DNA of 64,000 nt, from positions 3,868,299 through 3,932,298 of the forward strand of contig CP137667.1 of assembly GCA_037976565.1 (NCBI GenBank). Direction: 5' to 3'. Shown in pieces: positions 45,554-56,063 of this stretch. The stretch is from Mesocentrotus franciscanus. Taxonomy: Eukaryota; Echinodermata; Echinoidea; Camarodonta; Strongylocentrotidae. The translations under genes and the position numbers were made by a program. Below the pieces are notes generated by a model. That model made no database searches, was not told where the DNA came from, and was given only the letters and a program-made list of their open reading frames with translations. The first letter of the stretch is position 1. Each line of letters begins with the position of its first letter.

Positions 45554-46050
45554 CTGGAATAAAGTTTTTAAAAAGATCACATGCAATGCACTTATAGAGT
45601 TAATGCCAGTTTAACTAAAAGTCACTAGTGCATGTATGCCAAAAAACATGAAGTGCTGACATGTCTCAATGATTAACAATTGTTTTGGTAGTCAATATAC
45701 ATGTATAAGAACCCTGATTGTTATAATTTTGCTGCATTTTATGTTGCAAACTTGAAAGTAGGAGTGTTGTGACCTTAAACATAAGAGTGTTTCAACACTC
45801 AATGTAAGAATGTTGCAACATTTAACAGATGAGTATTGCAATCTTCAACCTAAGAGTGCATGTTGCAGCATTGAAAATAAGAGTTCCAACATCAAACATT
45901 AAGCAAGCTACAATCTTTTACAGAGGAGTGAAGCAATAATCAACCTTGCCATCTTTGACATAAGAGTGTTGCAGCATCAGAACAAGAGAGTTGCAACATT
46001 CAAAATGAGTGAGCTGTGACCTTCTAAATAATAGTGTTGCCACATTGAGA

Positions 46051-47158
46051 ACTAGATGGAACTTCAACTGCGCGCAGTCGATGATGCCTCCGCAATAGAG
46101 CAATTTTACAAACCAAAATGGAAGCAATTTTTAAAATTCAAGTTTGATTGTAATCCATCTGTTGGTTCTAATGATAACGCGATCACGAGCTATTTTAGGA
46201 TACATAATGAGCCCTGTGACCTTTGACCTCGTGACCCCAAATCTAATCAGTTCATTGGCTCTGCAAGATACATACATGACCCAAGTTTGGCGGTAATCCA
46301 TCAATCGGTTCTTGAGATAATGTGATCACAAGCTATTTTGCATACATAATGAGCCCTGTGACCTTTGACCTCGTGACCCCAAAATCTAATCAGTTCATTA
46401 GCTCTGCAAGATACATACATAACCCAAGTTTGGCGGTAATCCATCAATCGGTTCTTGAGATAACACGATCACGAGCTATTTTTGCATACATAATGAGCCC
46501 TGTGACCTTTGACCTCGTGACCCCAAAATCTAATCAGTTCATTAGCTCTGCAAGATACATACATGACCCAAGTTTGGCGGTAATCCATCAATCGGTTCTT
46601 GAGATAACGCGATCACGAGCTATTTTTGCATACATAATGAGCCCTGTGACCTTTGACCTTTGACCTCGTGACCCCAAAATCTAATCAGTTCATTAGCTCT
46701 GCAAGATACATACATGACCCAAGTTTGGCGGTAATCCATCAATCGGTTCTTGAGATAACGCGATCACAAGCTATTTTTGCATACATAATGAGCCCTGTGA
46801 CCTTTGACCTTTGACCTCGTGACCCCAAAATCTAATCACTTCATTAGCTCTGCAAGATACATACATGACCCAAGTTTGGCGGTAATCCATCAATCGGTTC
46901 TTGAGATAACGCGATCACGAGCTATTTTTGCATACATAATGAGCCTTGTGACCTTTGACCTTGGACCTCGTGACCCCAAAATCTAATCACTTCATTAGCT
47001 CTGCAAGATACATACATGACGAGTTTGGCGGTAATCCATCAATTGGTTCTTGAGATAACGCGATCACGAGAACGGGACGTACGGACGTACGTACGTACGT
47101 ACGGACGGACGGACAACCAGAAAACATAATGCCTCCGGCTACGTTGTAGCGGAGGCAT
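46051..47158 (+). mobile_element. Pearl/Helentron-like element, family 1 copy 2
   Basis: Same layout as 9450-10558: start ACTAGATGGAAC, about six units of about 150 bp, an ACGT/ACGG run near 47077-47113 and a terminal hairpin. The empty site in the duplicate intron at about 42385 (CATTGAGAAAAAGAG) shows insertion into an A run with little or no target duplication, as expected for Helitron/Helentron-type movement. Confidence 0.85.
47130..47157 (+). other. Terminal hairpin of family 1 element, copy 2
   Basis: Identical to the hairpin at 10529-10556. The 5' part of this copy has ATGATGCCTCCG near 46080, which matches the hairpin arm. Confidence 0.8.
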
Positions 47159-47223
47159 AAAAAGAGTGATGCAACATGTTATTTACATAATAGTATTTTG
47201 ACAATAAACAACTTCAATCTTAC

Positions 47224-47349
47224 TTGTGCAGTTCAATTCATCCTCTCCGTAAAAGCAATCATCGACACCATCGCAAACCCAATCCGGATCATTTACACAT
47301 TCGTAGCGAGATGCGCATTCAAAGCAGGAGGAGTTTCCTGGGGGGGTTG
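47224..47349 (-). CDS. LDLa exon, TPPGNSS variant (module 1)
   Basis: A 126-bp phase 1-1 exon, near twin of 42450-42575, with the same splice sites. The upstream intron is also duplicated; the downstream intron carries the family 1 element. Confidence 0.9.
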
Positions 47350-47534
47350 CTGGAATAAAGTTTTTAAAAAGATCACATGCAATGCACTTATAGAGTTAAT
47401 GCCAGTTTAACTAAAAGTCACTAGTGCATGCGTGCCAAAAAACATGAAGTGCTGACATGTCTCAATGATTAACAATTGTTTTGGTAGTCAATATACATGT
47501 ATAAGAACCCTGATTGTTATAATTTTGCTGCATT

Positions 47535-47960
47535 TTATGTTGCAAACTTGAAAGTAGGAGTGTTGTGACCTTAAACATAAGAGTGTTTCAACACTCAATG
47601 TAAGAATGTTGCCATCTTCAACAGAAATGTTGCAACATTTAACAGATGAGTATTGCAATCTTCAACCTAAGAGTGCATGTTGCAGCATTGAAAATAACAG
47701 AGTTCCAACATCAAAAATTAAGCAAGCTACAATCTTTGACAGAGGACTGAAGCAACATTTAACCTAAGAATTATGCCATCTTCCACAAAAAAGTGTTGCA
47801 ATATTCAAACTATGAATGTTGCCATCTTTAACATATGAGTGTTGCAGCATCAAAACAAGAGAGTTGCAACATTCAAAGTAAGTAAGCTGTGACCTTCTAC
47901 ATAATACTGTTGCCACATTGAGCAAAAGAGTGATGCAACATTCAATTTACATAATAGTAT
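47535..47960. repeat. Intronic TGTTGCAACA-type array (module 1)
   Basis: Twin of 42760-43115 up to about 47780, then a diverged array continuing to the next exon. Confidence 0.7.
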
Positions 47961-47987
47961 TGTGATATTAAGCATCTACAATCTTAC

Positions 47988-48104
47988 TTGAGCAGTTCAA
48001 TTCATCCTCTCCGTTATAGCAATCAGCGACACCATCGCATACCCAATCCGGAGCATAAACACATTCAAAGCGAGATTCACATTCAAAGCAGGGATAGTCG
48101 GTTG
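47988..48104 (-). CDS. LDLa exon, TDYPCFEC variant (module 1)
   Basis: A 117-bp phase 1-1 exon with acceptor CCTATTACAG and donor GTAAG. Six cysteines; core DWVCDGVADC and end NGEDELNC. Three codons shorter at the N-terminal side than the TPPANSS type. Confidence 0.88.
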
Positions 48105-48491
48105 CTGTAATAGGAGGAAAAAGCAGATCAAATACAATGCCATTATACAGTTAATGCCAGTTAAACTAAAGTCACTCGTGCATAAAGTACATACATGTCG
48201 CAATGAATTACAAGTGTTTTGGTAGTCAATATATTAAAACCTGATTTTTATAATTTTGCTCCATTCAACGTTGCAACATGGAAAATAGGAGTGTTGCAAC
48301 ATTCAACCTAAGAATGTTGCCATCTTCAACAGAAGAGTGCTGCAACATTCAACAGAAGAGTGAAATATGGCATTCAACATAGGGGTGTTGCAATGGTCAA
48401 CATAATAGGGCTGTCACATTCAACAAAAGAGTGATGCAACATTCAATCTACAGAATAGTATTGTGACTTTTAACAACAACTTCAATCTTAC

Positions 48492-48608
48492 CTGTGCAGT
48501 ATAACTCATCCTCTCCTTCATTGCAATCTTTAACACGATCGCAAACCCAGTATGGATCCAAAATACATGCAAAGTCAGACTCGCATTCAAAGCAGGGTGA
48601 GATGGTTG
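48492..48608 (-). CDS. LDLa exon, TISPCFEC variant (module 1)
   Basis: A 117-bp phase 1-1 exon with acceptor TTATTCCAG and donor GTAAG. Six cysteines; core YWVCDRVKDC and end EGEDELYC. It resembles 8970-9095 in its C-terminal half. Confidence 0.88.
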
Positions 48609-48855
48609 CTGGAATAACGGGGAAAAAAAGAAGATCAAATACAATGTCATTATACAGTTAATGCCAGTTTAACTAATAGTCACTATTGTATAGGGGGGGG
48701 GGGTTGGGATAAGGAAAACAACACAAAATACACCATGTAATTTTACAGTTTATGCCAGTTTAACTAAAAGTCACTATTGCATGCATGCAAAAACATAAAG
48801 TACATACATGTACATGTCACAATGAATTACAAATTTTTTGGTAGTCAATATATAA

Positions 48856-49810
48856 ACCAGAACGTCAATGACATAGCGCTCATCCGCATCTCGCAACAAC
48901 AAAAATATCGTAAATTTTATGTGGTACACCTTTGAACTGGTCAAAAAATAAAAATTTGATGCCCTGGAAGGGACATAATTTCATTTAGCTGTACAAGATT
49001 AAATAGAAACTAAAGGAAATGGAATGAAAATTGGTTGAAAAATATATAGTTTTATGACAAGGAGGACTTGAACTTTATAGTAAGAGATACATGTAAATGT
49101 AAACATACTCACCTTTTATTATGATAATAAATTACCATAATTAATCAATGGAGCAAAATCTCAAAATTCTGTATAGAATTTTAGTAAACCAAATTTAGCT
49201 CTACCAGATCAAAATCGGTCAAGAAATGAGGGAGAAGAAGCAATTTTTTGTTTTTTCTGGAATAAATTTTGCATAAATTACCATAATTAATTAATGGAGA
49301 AAAATTTCAAAATGCTGCATAGAGGTATAGTGTACCAAAGTTAGCTCTATCATATAAAGCAAATCAAATCAAAATCGGACACAATATGAAGGAGAAGAAG
49401 CATTTTTTGTGATTTTTAAAATTATTTTTGGAATAAATTTGCATAAAGTACCATAAATAATCAATGGAGCAAAACCTCAAAATTCTGTGTACAAGTTTAG
49501 TGTACCAAAGTTAGCTCTACCAGATAAAGCAAACCAAATCAAAATCGGTCGAGAAATGAAGGAGAAGAAGCATTTTTTGTGATTTCGAATAAATTTGCAT
49601 AAATTAGCATAGATAATGAATTTTCACGCTTCTGTGAAGAAGTTTTAAATCCCCCTCCTAGCCCTATCATATGAAACAATCAGAATCAAAATCGGTTGAA
49701 AAATAACGAAGAAGAAGCATTTTGAAAACTGTGGACGGACGGAAGGACGGACGGACGACGGACGCCACGCCATGGCATAAGCTCATCGGGCCCTTCGGGC
49801 CGGATGAGCT
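48856..49810 (+). mobile_element. Pearl/Helentron-like element, family 2
   Basis: Begins near CCAGAACGTCAATGACATAG, contains about four core repeats of about 150-170 bp (ACCATAATTAATCAATGGAG at 49134, 49282, 49451 in variant form), then an ACGG run at 49735-49763 and a terminal hairpin. Sequence is unrelated to family 1 but the order of parts is the same. It interrupts an intron whose left and right halves (GTCAATATATAAA and AAAACCCTGATTT) are contiguous in sister introns. Confidence 0.78.
49780..49810 (+). other. Terminal hairpin of family 2 element
   Basis: AGCTCATCGGGCCC and GGGCCGGATGAGCT pair around a TTC loop with one offset base. The 5' region has GCGCTCATCC near 48876, which again echoes the hairpin arm. 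Confidence 0.8.
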
Positions 49811-50309
49811 AAAAACCCTGATTTGTAAAATTTTGCTGTATTCAAAGTTGCAACATGGAAAATAGGAGTGTTGCGACCTTAAAATAAGAGTGTTGCAACA
49901 TTCAACCTAAGAATTTTGCCATCTTCAACAGAAGAGTTTTATGGCATTCAACACAAGGGTGTTGCAATGGTCAACATAATAGTGTTGCCACATTCAACAA
50001 AAGAGTGATGCAACATTTAATTTACATAATTATATTGTCTTGTTCTTGGGTTAGATTGGATTTTTCTCAGTTTGCTCAAGTGTCTTCTTGTCCTATGATG
50101 GGTATGGTACTGGAAGAAGTCCAATCAATCTAGGCCATCAATTCGGTGTATGATCTTGAATGTCTGGATCATGTCTGCTCCATGTCTTCTGAATGACAAA
50201 GTTGGTAAACTCAACTTCTTCAGGGGATCCGTGTAAGTCAGGAGCCTCAATACATTAAAACAACATTGAAATAAAATTCATAATTTTGTGTTTCGAGAAT
50301 GGGACTTAC

Positions 50310-50429
50310 GACAATCGATTTCATCAGAGTTGTCAGAGCAATCTTGAGTGCCATCACAAATCCAGTAAGATGGCAGGCATGTATTCTCTTCCCAAAGTGT
50401 TGTACAGTTGTGACAATCATCAGGGGTTG
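50310..50429 (-). CDS. LDLa exon, HNC type (module 1)
   Basis: A 120-bp phase 1-1 exon with acceptor TTTGACCATAG and donor GTAAGTCC. Starts Thr-Pro-Asp-Asp-Cys-His-Asn-Cys-Thr-Thr; six cysteines, core YWICDGTQDC and end DNSDEIDC. It is the module 1 counterpart of 13341-13466 and 32609-32734. Confidence 0.9.
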
Positions 50430-50554
50430 CTATGGTCAAAGGTGAAAGGTGAAAGGTGAAAGGGCAAAGAAATGTTCCTTGGGTGTAGGTAGTCATAGTA
50501 GTAATTATGATGGCTTCTTATACAGCTTTTCTGTCTGTAATACAGGGACACTCC

Positions 50555-50592
50555 TAGGCACTCCAACATTATTTATAATGTTGGAGTGCCTA
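50555..50592. repeat. Perfect 38-bp hairpin
   Basis: TAGGCACTCCAACATTAT and its exact reverse complement are separated by TT. A further partial AACATTATAA follows at about 50600. It could be the tip of a small inverted-repeat element; no termini were found. Confidence 0.8.
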
Positions 50593-51063
50593 ATGTCCCC
50601 AACATTATAATAGATTATTATTCCTACAAAGGAATTTAGAGCTGAAATATCAACGTTATTTTGTTGAGACACTTCATTAACCTTGACCCACATTAAAAGT
50701 TTGTTGAACGCGACAAATATTCTCTGTCGAGTAACTATGGGCGCGAAGCCTTGCAAGCGGAAGAGAGTAGTGGGGTGTATCCCAAATCATCAAGCCTTCG
50801 AACAGATTTAACTAACCTAGCAAATCCTACCCAAATATGCAGGTTTCGAACATATTATTTGGAATCGGATTGGCTACGATTCCCTTTTTAAAACAACCTG
50901 CCTGTACCACATCGTAGTTATCACTGTAGTCATCACTGTAGTCATCACATACCTTAAACCTTATTGTAACCCTTATGCTGATTCATACCCTACAGTATAG
51001 TCTTATGAAAGATCGCCCGAAGCATGCAACCCTAGTAATTACAATAATAATAAAAATATTTAC

Positions 51064-51177
51064 AGCATCCAGCTTCGTCGTCTCCATTCTGACACTGTTC
51101 TATGCCATCACAGGTTTCAGTGGGCAGGTAACATTCAGCAGAGCCCTCACATGCTATATCGCTCTCACTTGCACATT
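51064..51177 (-). CDS. LDLa exon, Glu-Cys type, intact (module 1)
   Basis: A 114-bp phase 1-1 exon with acceptor CTTTTCCTCACCAG and donor GTAAATATT. Six cysteines; CASESDIACEGSAECYLP, core CDGIEQC and end NGDDEAGC. It follows the CUB-like pair directly and is the intact reference for the damaged exons at 16854 and 35450. Confidence 0.88.
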
Positions 51178-51202
51178 CTGGTGAGGAAAAGAAAAAGCGA
51201 AA

Positions 51203-51357
51203 ATATGGTGAAGAAAGAAAGCAGTAAGGTTGGTCTGAATGAGGAATGAGACAATTAAGAAGAAGAAGAAGAGGGAGTGTTTTCATGCTGCGAAAGTCAG
51301 TAATCCCTCGTAAGAGAGAAAATGCCCACTATAATAAATGATGATGATGATGATAAA
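51203..51357 (+). mobile_element. LINE 3' end fragment
   Basis: Shares GAAGAAAGAAAGCAGTAAGG, the GGGAGTGT block, CGAAAGTC and a GATGATGAT tail with 4497-4650, with an internal AGAAGAAGA difference. It is 5'-truncated and lies about 25 bp from the splice acceptor of exon 51064-51177. Confidence 0.7.
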
Positions 51358-51359
51358 TA

Positions 51360-52080
51360 AAGTACATTTCCTGAAAGAGATGTAAGCAATTGCAAAATTT
51401 GGAAGCCTTATGCCACCTTTGGGCCAATTTTTGTAGACATTTGTCTGATGCGGAGGTTGTATTAGTCTTTATTTCTTTTTGACCCTCTTTACTGACATTG
51501 ATTTTTGGACATAATATTGAATTGGACATGCCTCGTTCAAAGTGGGGGTAAACTTTAGCATTTATTCAAACATATTTTTATAAGGAACATTTCATTTCAC
51601 TTTTCTTTATCTTATGATACAGAGCCCAGTGAATATGAGTAGGACCAGATTGCAGTAGCCATTCATTTACACGTTTAAATAAAAAAAACCTGCTGCAGTT
51701 TGACCACTGACTTCATATCTGAACAAGCCTTTAGTGTACCATAAGGCCTAAAAAAAAAGATGTTGTATTGCCCTTTAGGTGCCAAAACATGGGTCGGTCA
51801 GTCGGAAATCTTCTCTTTTTTTTTTTCCTCCTTCTTTGGGCTGTTATTTCTCAGTTTTGAATGTTTTAATACATATTTTTTCAAAAAAACTGTAGAAAAA
51901 ACAAACTTTTTAAAAAAGCCTACCGTACATTTCAAGATTTTTGGGTCAGTCGCAAAGGGCAATACAACATCTTTCTTTTTTTTACGCCTAACTTGGGACA
52001 TTCTGATAATTAATCCTTCCATAGACATTTCTATCAAGTTCTACTTCTCCTTTCGTCTGTTTGCAGACCAATAATGTCTG
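51360..52080. other. Intron, no recognised feature
   Basis: Short T-rich and A-rich runs give small readings on both strands at about 51760-52070, without domain signature or codon structure. Confidence 0.45.
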
Positions 52081-52082
52081 TC

Positions 52083-52175
52083 ATACTAGACATACCCATT
52101 TACTTAACCTGGGTGGCAATGGGAAAATGTAGATTAATATCATGCCAAGAGACAATACTGTTGTGATAGCGATTT
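52083..52175 (-). mobile_element. SINE core fragment
   Basis: The minus strand reads TTGGCATGATATTAATCTAC, then CCACCCAGGTTAAGTAAATG, matching the SINE core at 54062-54145. No tRNA head is evident. Confidence 0.6.
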
Positions 52176-52497
52176 CAACCCTGTACCTTGTACTGCATAG
52201 TCCAGGGACTTATCCATTAGACCATGATGCCTCTATTACCTTCTGGTTGACAATAGCTTCAATAAACTTGAAAAGAAAAGATCCAATTCTATCATCTTAA
52301 AGATGAAAATCTGCTCTGAAAAATTATCGAAATTTTACAAAAACTCACGCATAGCGTTTTTGGTATGTTCCATTAATCAACCAGAGTTAGGCCACAATAT
52401 ATAAATTTAGGCAGAATTAGTCTACTTTGACTTCCATGTATGTTCAAGAGAATTTGTGAAGCTTATCCATGAAAGGAGTTAAGATAATTGCACTTAC

Positions 52498-52654
52498 GGA
52501 ATGCGCTAAGTCTGATGATAAGCTCAATGTTATCTCCTTGGGCTTTCTGAAGCAGTATGTAAGCCTTATTGTCTGGTGTGGTTACGGTGAATGAAACATT
52601 ATTCGCCAATCCTGCTTGAAGAGACAGCAAAAGTCCATCAGGGTTGTAAAGTGC
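52498..52654 (-). CDS. CUB-like domain, second exon (module 1)
   Basis: A 157-bp exon with phase 0 in and phase 1 out, acceptor AATGTTTCAG and donor GTAAGTGC. Encodes ALYNPDGLLLSLQAG, then TTPDNKAYILLQKAQ and ELIIRLSAF. Homologous to 39243-39402. No cysteines. Confidence 0.78.
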
Positions 52655-52789
52655 CTGAAACATTATCAAAATTAAAAATAATGTATGTTATGAATGACTT
52701 CATTTCACACAATTAATGAAGAAGCAAAAAAATGTGTACATGTATACACCCATTGGTTGGTTGGGATGGTTTTTTACCTGACTGCTAAG

Positions 52790-52963
52790 AAAGCATAAAT
52801 GCTTGTAAGTAAGCAACCAGACGGACAACGGCTTTAGGTCCTCTCCGAGGGACCTGGTAGTGAGGATTAATGCCTTACCAAAGAGCACTAGCGCATCGAC
52901 TTGGTTTCGAACCCGGGTCACCGGATTACGAGACCACTGCTCTACCAACTGAGCTATCGCGCC
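52790..52963 (-). mobile_element. tRNA-Thr-like SINE with intact A and B boxes
   Basis: On the minus strand the head has A box TAGCTCAGTTGG (52956-52945) and B box GGTTCGAAACC (52913-52903), with a tRNA-like anticodon loop CTCGTAA (CGT). The body continues CTTTGGTAAGGCATTAATCC and CCAGGTCCC, a version of the core in the other SINEs. The 17-bp stretch TCTACCAACTGAGCTAT is duplicated at its head end. Not a functional tRNA: the acceptor stem is not followed by a terminator. Confidence 0.78.
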
Positions 52964-53026
52964 TCTACCAACTGAGCTATATTGGAATATAGAATCCATA
53001 AAATCCTATAATCAACACAGATTTAA

Positions 53027-53550
53027 AGGTACTATGTCCCATTTGCAGGCCAAAATAATCATTCCAACAGATTGAAAGATAGTACTAATTTTATAGAACT
53101 TCCCTCAAAACAAAAGGGCTTGAAAATGTCTTTTAGTGGGAAAATAACGACCGTTAGTTTTCGAATCGAATTTAGCGATATCGCGGTCGTTTAATTAAAT
53201 AGTCTGATTTTCAGACCCTTAAACCAAATGGTTGTACGTTTTGTGCTGCTCAAATATTCAATCAGTTTAATTTTGGCCATTACAAGAAGTGGGTTATTAA
53301 TGTATACAAATGCTCAAGTACCCTTTACAGCTCATTTTATGTATGTTATTACCACAGAAAAAAAGAAGTTAGTCACACACTCAATAGTGTTTAACAGTGA
53401 AGTCTAGAAAGTAAACAGGTTTCCTTGCATAATTTAAATCCTGGGACACTGCTAACATTTAATTTCACAGATAGGACATACGTGACATATTCATAATTCC
53501 TGCAAAGTTCTACAGAATTTGATGTTGGCTGCAAAAGGGATACACTACCT
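53027..53550. mobile_element. TTAA-flanked MITE family B, copy 3
   Basis: AGGTACTATGTCCC at the left; the right end has diverged (GGGATACACTACCT). TTAA at 53023-53026 and 53551-53554. 524 bp, same interior as the other two copies. Confidence 0.85.
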
Positions 53551-53836
53551 TTAAGCAAAGCTCTTTTCTTTTCCTATCTATTATTCATTTGGCAGCATAC
53601 ATCAATATAAAACAATAAATTCCTCAACAAAAGAGAAAAAATGATTGAGAACACTGGCTGTGCTAACTTAGTTGCCTGGGTATCATGGACATGATGATTA
53701 AAATGTTATTGTACTTACAGTATATGCCGAGGACTCCTCAGATAAATTGCCAACAAGCCCATGCTCTTTTATTTTAATTGTATATAATGGCTACTAATTG
53801 TTTTTAATACAAATTCTTTCTCATTATAAAGGTATT

Positions 53837-53980
53837 GTAGAGCGACATAGTCAAGTGGTTTAATTACTTGACCGGAAATGCAAAGTTTGCGCGTTCGAGC
53901 CCCTATACACTGCAATTATGGAGGTTTTGCAAGGCATTTTATCTACATTGCTCCTCTCCACCCAGGTGTTCATTGGGTAG
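53837..53980 (+). mobile_element. tRNA-headed SINE, first of a pair
   Basis: The head has A-box-like TAGTCAAGTGG and B-box-like GCGTTCGAGCCCC, then the core with TTTTGCAAGGCATTTTATC and CCACCCAGGTGTTCATTGGG. It abuts the next SINE at 53990. Confidence 0.65.
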
Positions 53981-53989
53981 TCGGTAGAG

Positions 53990-54265
53990 GTGCCGTGGTC
54001 GAGTGGATACGTCGCGGACTGTCGATCACAAGGTCCGCGGTTCGAGTCCCGCGCGGCACTAATGTCCTTTGGCAAGACATTGATCTACATTTGCCACACT
54101 CCACCCAGGTGAAGTAAATGGGGACCTGGTAGGAATTTATTCCTTGAAATGCAGAGCGCGTGACAGCTGCACTGCTAAAGCCAGGTAATTATGCTACATT
54201 ATTGTAGAGCGCTTAGAGATTTCTGATAAAGTAAGTGTTAGGCGCTATATAAGCAAATATAATTA
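53990..54265 (+). mobile_element. tRNA-headed SINE, second of a pair
   Basis: A box TGGTCGAGTGG at 53996-54006 and B box GGTTCGAGTCC at 54039-54049; the ends GTGCCGT and GCGGCAC can pair as an acceptor stem. The core has TTTGGCAAGACATTGATC and CCACCCAGGTGAAGTAAATG, and the tail ends AGGCGCTATATAAGC. A related copy is at 61968-62255. Confidence 0.78.
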
Positions 54266-54712
54266 ATGTCATTGTGGTTGGACTAGCATGTGCACGTACG
54301 TAAAAAGACAACTACCTGGAATGCTCCCCAGGGAGTGGATAATGTGTACACTGATGTTCAGAATAGTAACTGAATCCAGTGACCGGGAAATAATAATACC
54401 TTAAGCACTTTGGTCAGTTAATTTTATGGTAAAGCCCCATATAAAAAAAGCATTATTATTAATATCATTATCATTATTATTATTATCATTCACATTAGTC
54501 TTCCATCAATACGCATGGGAATATTAATAAATCCAGGAATATAATCTTATTATTTCATCCATCGCTACACATGAGCTGGTAATAAATCCAGCAATCTACT
54601 CACATTATAACCAACATTTTATCACACACTCATACATAGGGATAGAAATAATATGCATGAATTTTTCTTAGGAGTGTGAGTATTAATTACTTCCTCACAA
54701 ATGTCTCATCAC

Positions 54713-54930
54713 CTGTACTGGCTCATGCCCGCGTCCTATAAACAGGACAGAATCGTCCCCGGTGAATTTCACAGAAACAAGGTTGATGAGCATGTGTGTG
54801 TTTATTATAGACGAACCGGTTACCGATAACCGATAGAGGATATAGTCCAGAGGTGTTTCTATGTCTCTACTCGGGTAGGTAGCAGGAGTCGTCCATGCAG
54901 TGTCCCTTCTAAGTGAAACAGACTTATTCA
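54713..54930 (-). CDS. CUB-like domain, first exon (module 1)
   Basis: A 218-bp exon with phase 1 in and phase 0 out, acceptor TTTTCTTTCAG and donor GTGATGAG. Encodes DTAWTTPATYPSRDIETP, then MLINLVSVKFTGDDSVL and FIGRGHEPVQ. Homologous to 40597-40799. It lacks the cysteines and Ca-site of classic CUB domains, so the fold assignment is tentative. Confidence 0.78.
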
Positions 54931-55922
54931 CTGAAAGAAAACAGGTTATGATTTTATAACATATGTAATTTTTTTTTTTTTTTTTTTTTGAGCCCTCCAC
55001 TTGACACAAACAAATCAAATATATGTTCATGTTTAAACAAATTCAAAATAATCTTTCTATACAAACAACAATTGTAGCATAATAATGCTATAAGATGACC
55101 GCTTGAGTGGTTCCTACCGTATATTAACCCATTGACTACAGTTTTCCCATAGGCTTAATACAGTCCTCATCTAGTTCCGGCACACAATGAGTTAAGCCCA
55201 AAGAAGCAGCATTACATGTATGTTTTGTTTTGTTTTTATAATCCAGAAATAGATAACGATTGGTACAAGACATAACAAATTAATGAATTATTAATTAAAG
55301 AGTACAAGTATATTCATATAATTCAGAAATATATATTAAAAAAGATAGGAGATATAACAATAACTATAAACATTAATTTTCATACCAGCCTAAATCTTTG
55401 ATGAAACAAAGCCCAAATAAAATGTAGTTGGACCAATACCTGTGATGGTAAACTGTTTAATAGATGTACTTAGCTTTACCCATCGCTATTTTATAGAGCA
55501 GAGATATGTACGTCAATGAAAGATATGCCTCTTTAGAGTTCATATACATGGAGCACCAAAATAGTTCCATCACATAGAGATTGTACATAGTATGTAGGAG
55601 GGAATGTCATGTATTGGGAGCTCCATAAACTGGCCTTTGAGCAGAGCCCATGTCACAACTAGATGTCTTTCTACATGCTATAGAGTACCGAAGCACTAAC
55701 GTCACATTCCCTCGTCGTCCAGGTTACTGGTTCTAAACCACAGAGCCTGCGCATTAGGTTCACTGCAAGGTCATTCAAGAAACGGGCTAGAGCGGGGCAA
55801 ATTCAATGTTTGGCGTTGGTGTGATCTGCATCACACCGGTGTTTAGCACAACATTGTTTGGAACCAGCAACCTTAACAACTTTGTCAGAATGACGTCACA
55901 CTTCGGTACTCCACAGATTTAC
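54931..55922. other. Intron, no recognised feature
   Basis: Contains a T run near 54969-54988 and AT-rich sequence. No exon signature seen. Confidence 0.45.
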
Positions 55923-56063
55923 CTGTCAATAAGGAAACCTGACAGAGGTCCTCTGTTTCATCTGCTCGGGACACTCTACAATGAGGTATAAAGTCACAGA
56001 GCTGTGTGTTATCTATACAAGTTCCCTCAGCTACGCAGGTGAACTCATCGCTGGCACAAGTAA
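55923..56063 (-). CDS. LDLa-II exon opening module 1
   Basis: A 141-bp phase 1-1 exon with acceptor CACCCAACACAG and donor GTAAATCTG. Six cysteines; CASDEFTCVAEGTC, core LCDFIPHC and the type II acidic end Ala-Asp-Glu-Thr-Glu-Asp-Leu-Cys. It links the mucin-like exon to the first CUB-like pair. Confidence 0.87.

Noticed and set aside
46322..46663. 113-residue plus-strand frame with internal repeats
   Set aside because: Product of the tandem core units of the family 1 element; the same peptides appear at 10062-10395.
53990..54060. Functional tRNA gene
   Set aside because: A and B boxes are good but the T stem has mispairs and the sequence continues into a SINE body; a related copy at 61968 is more decayed.
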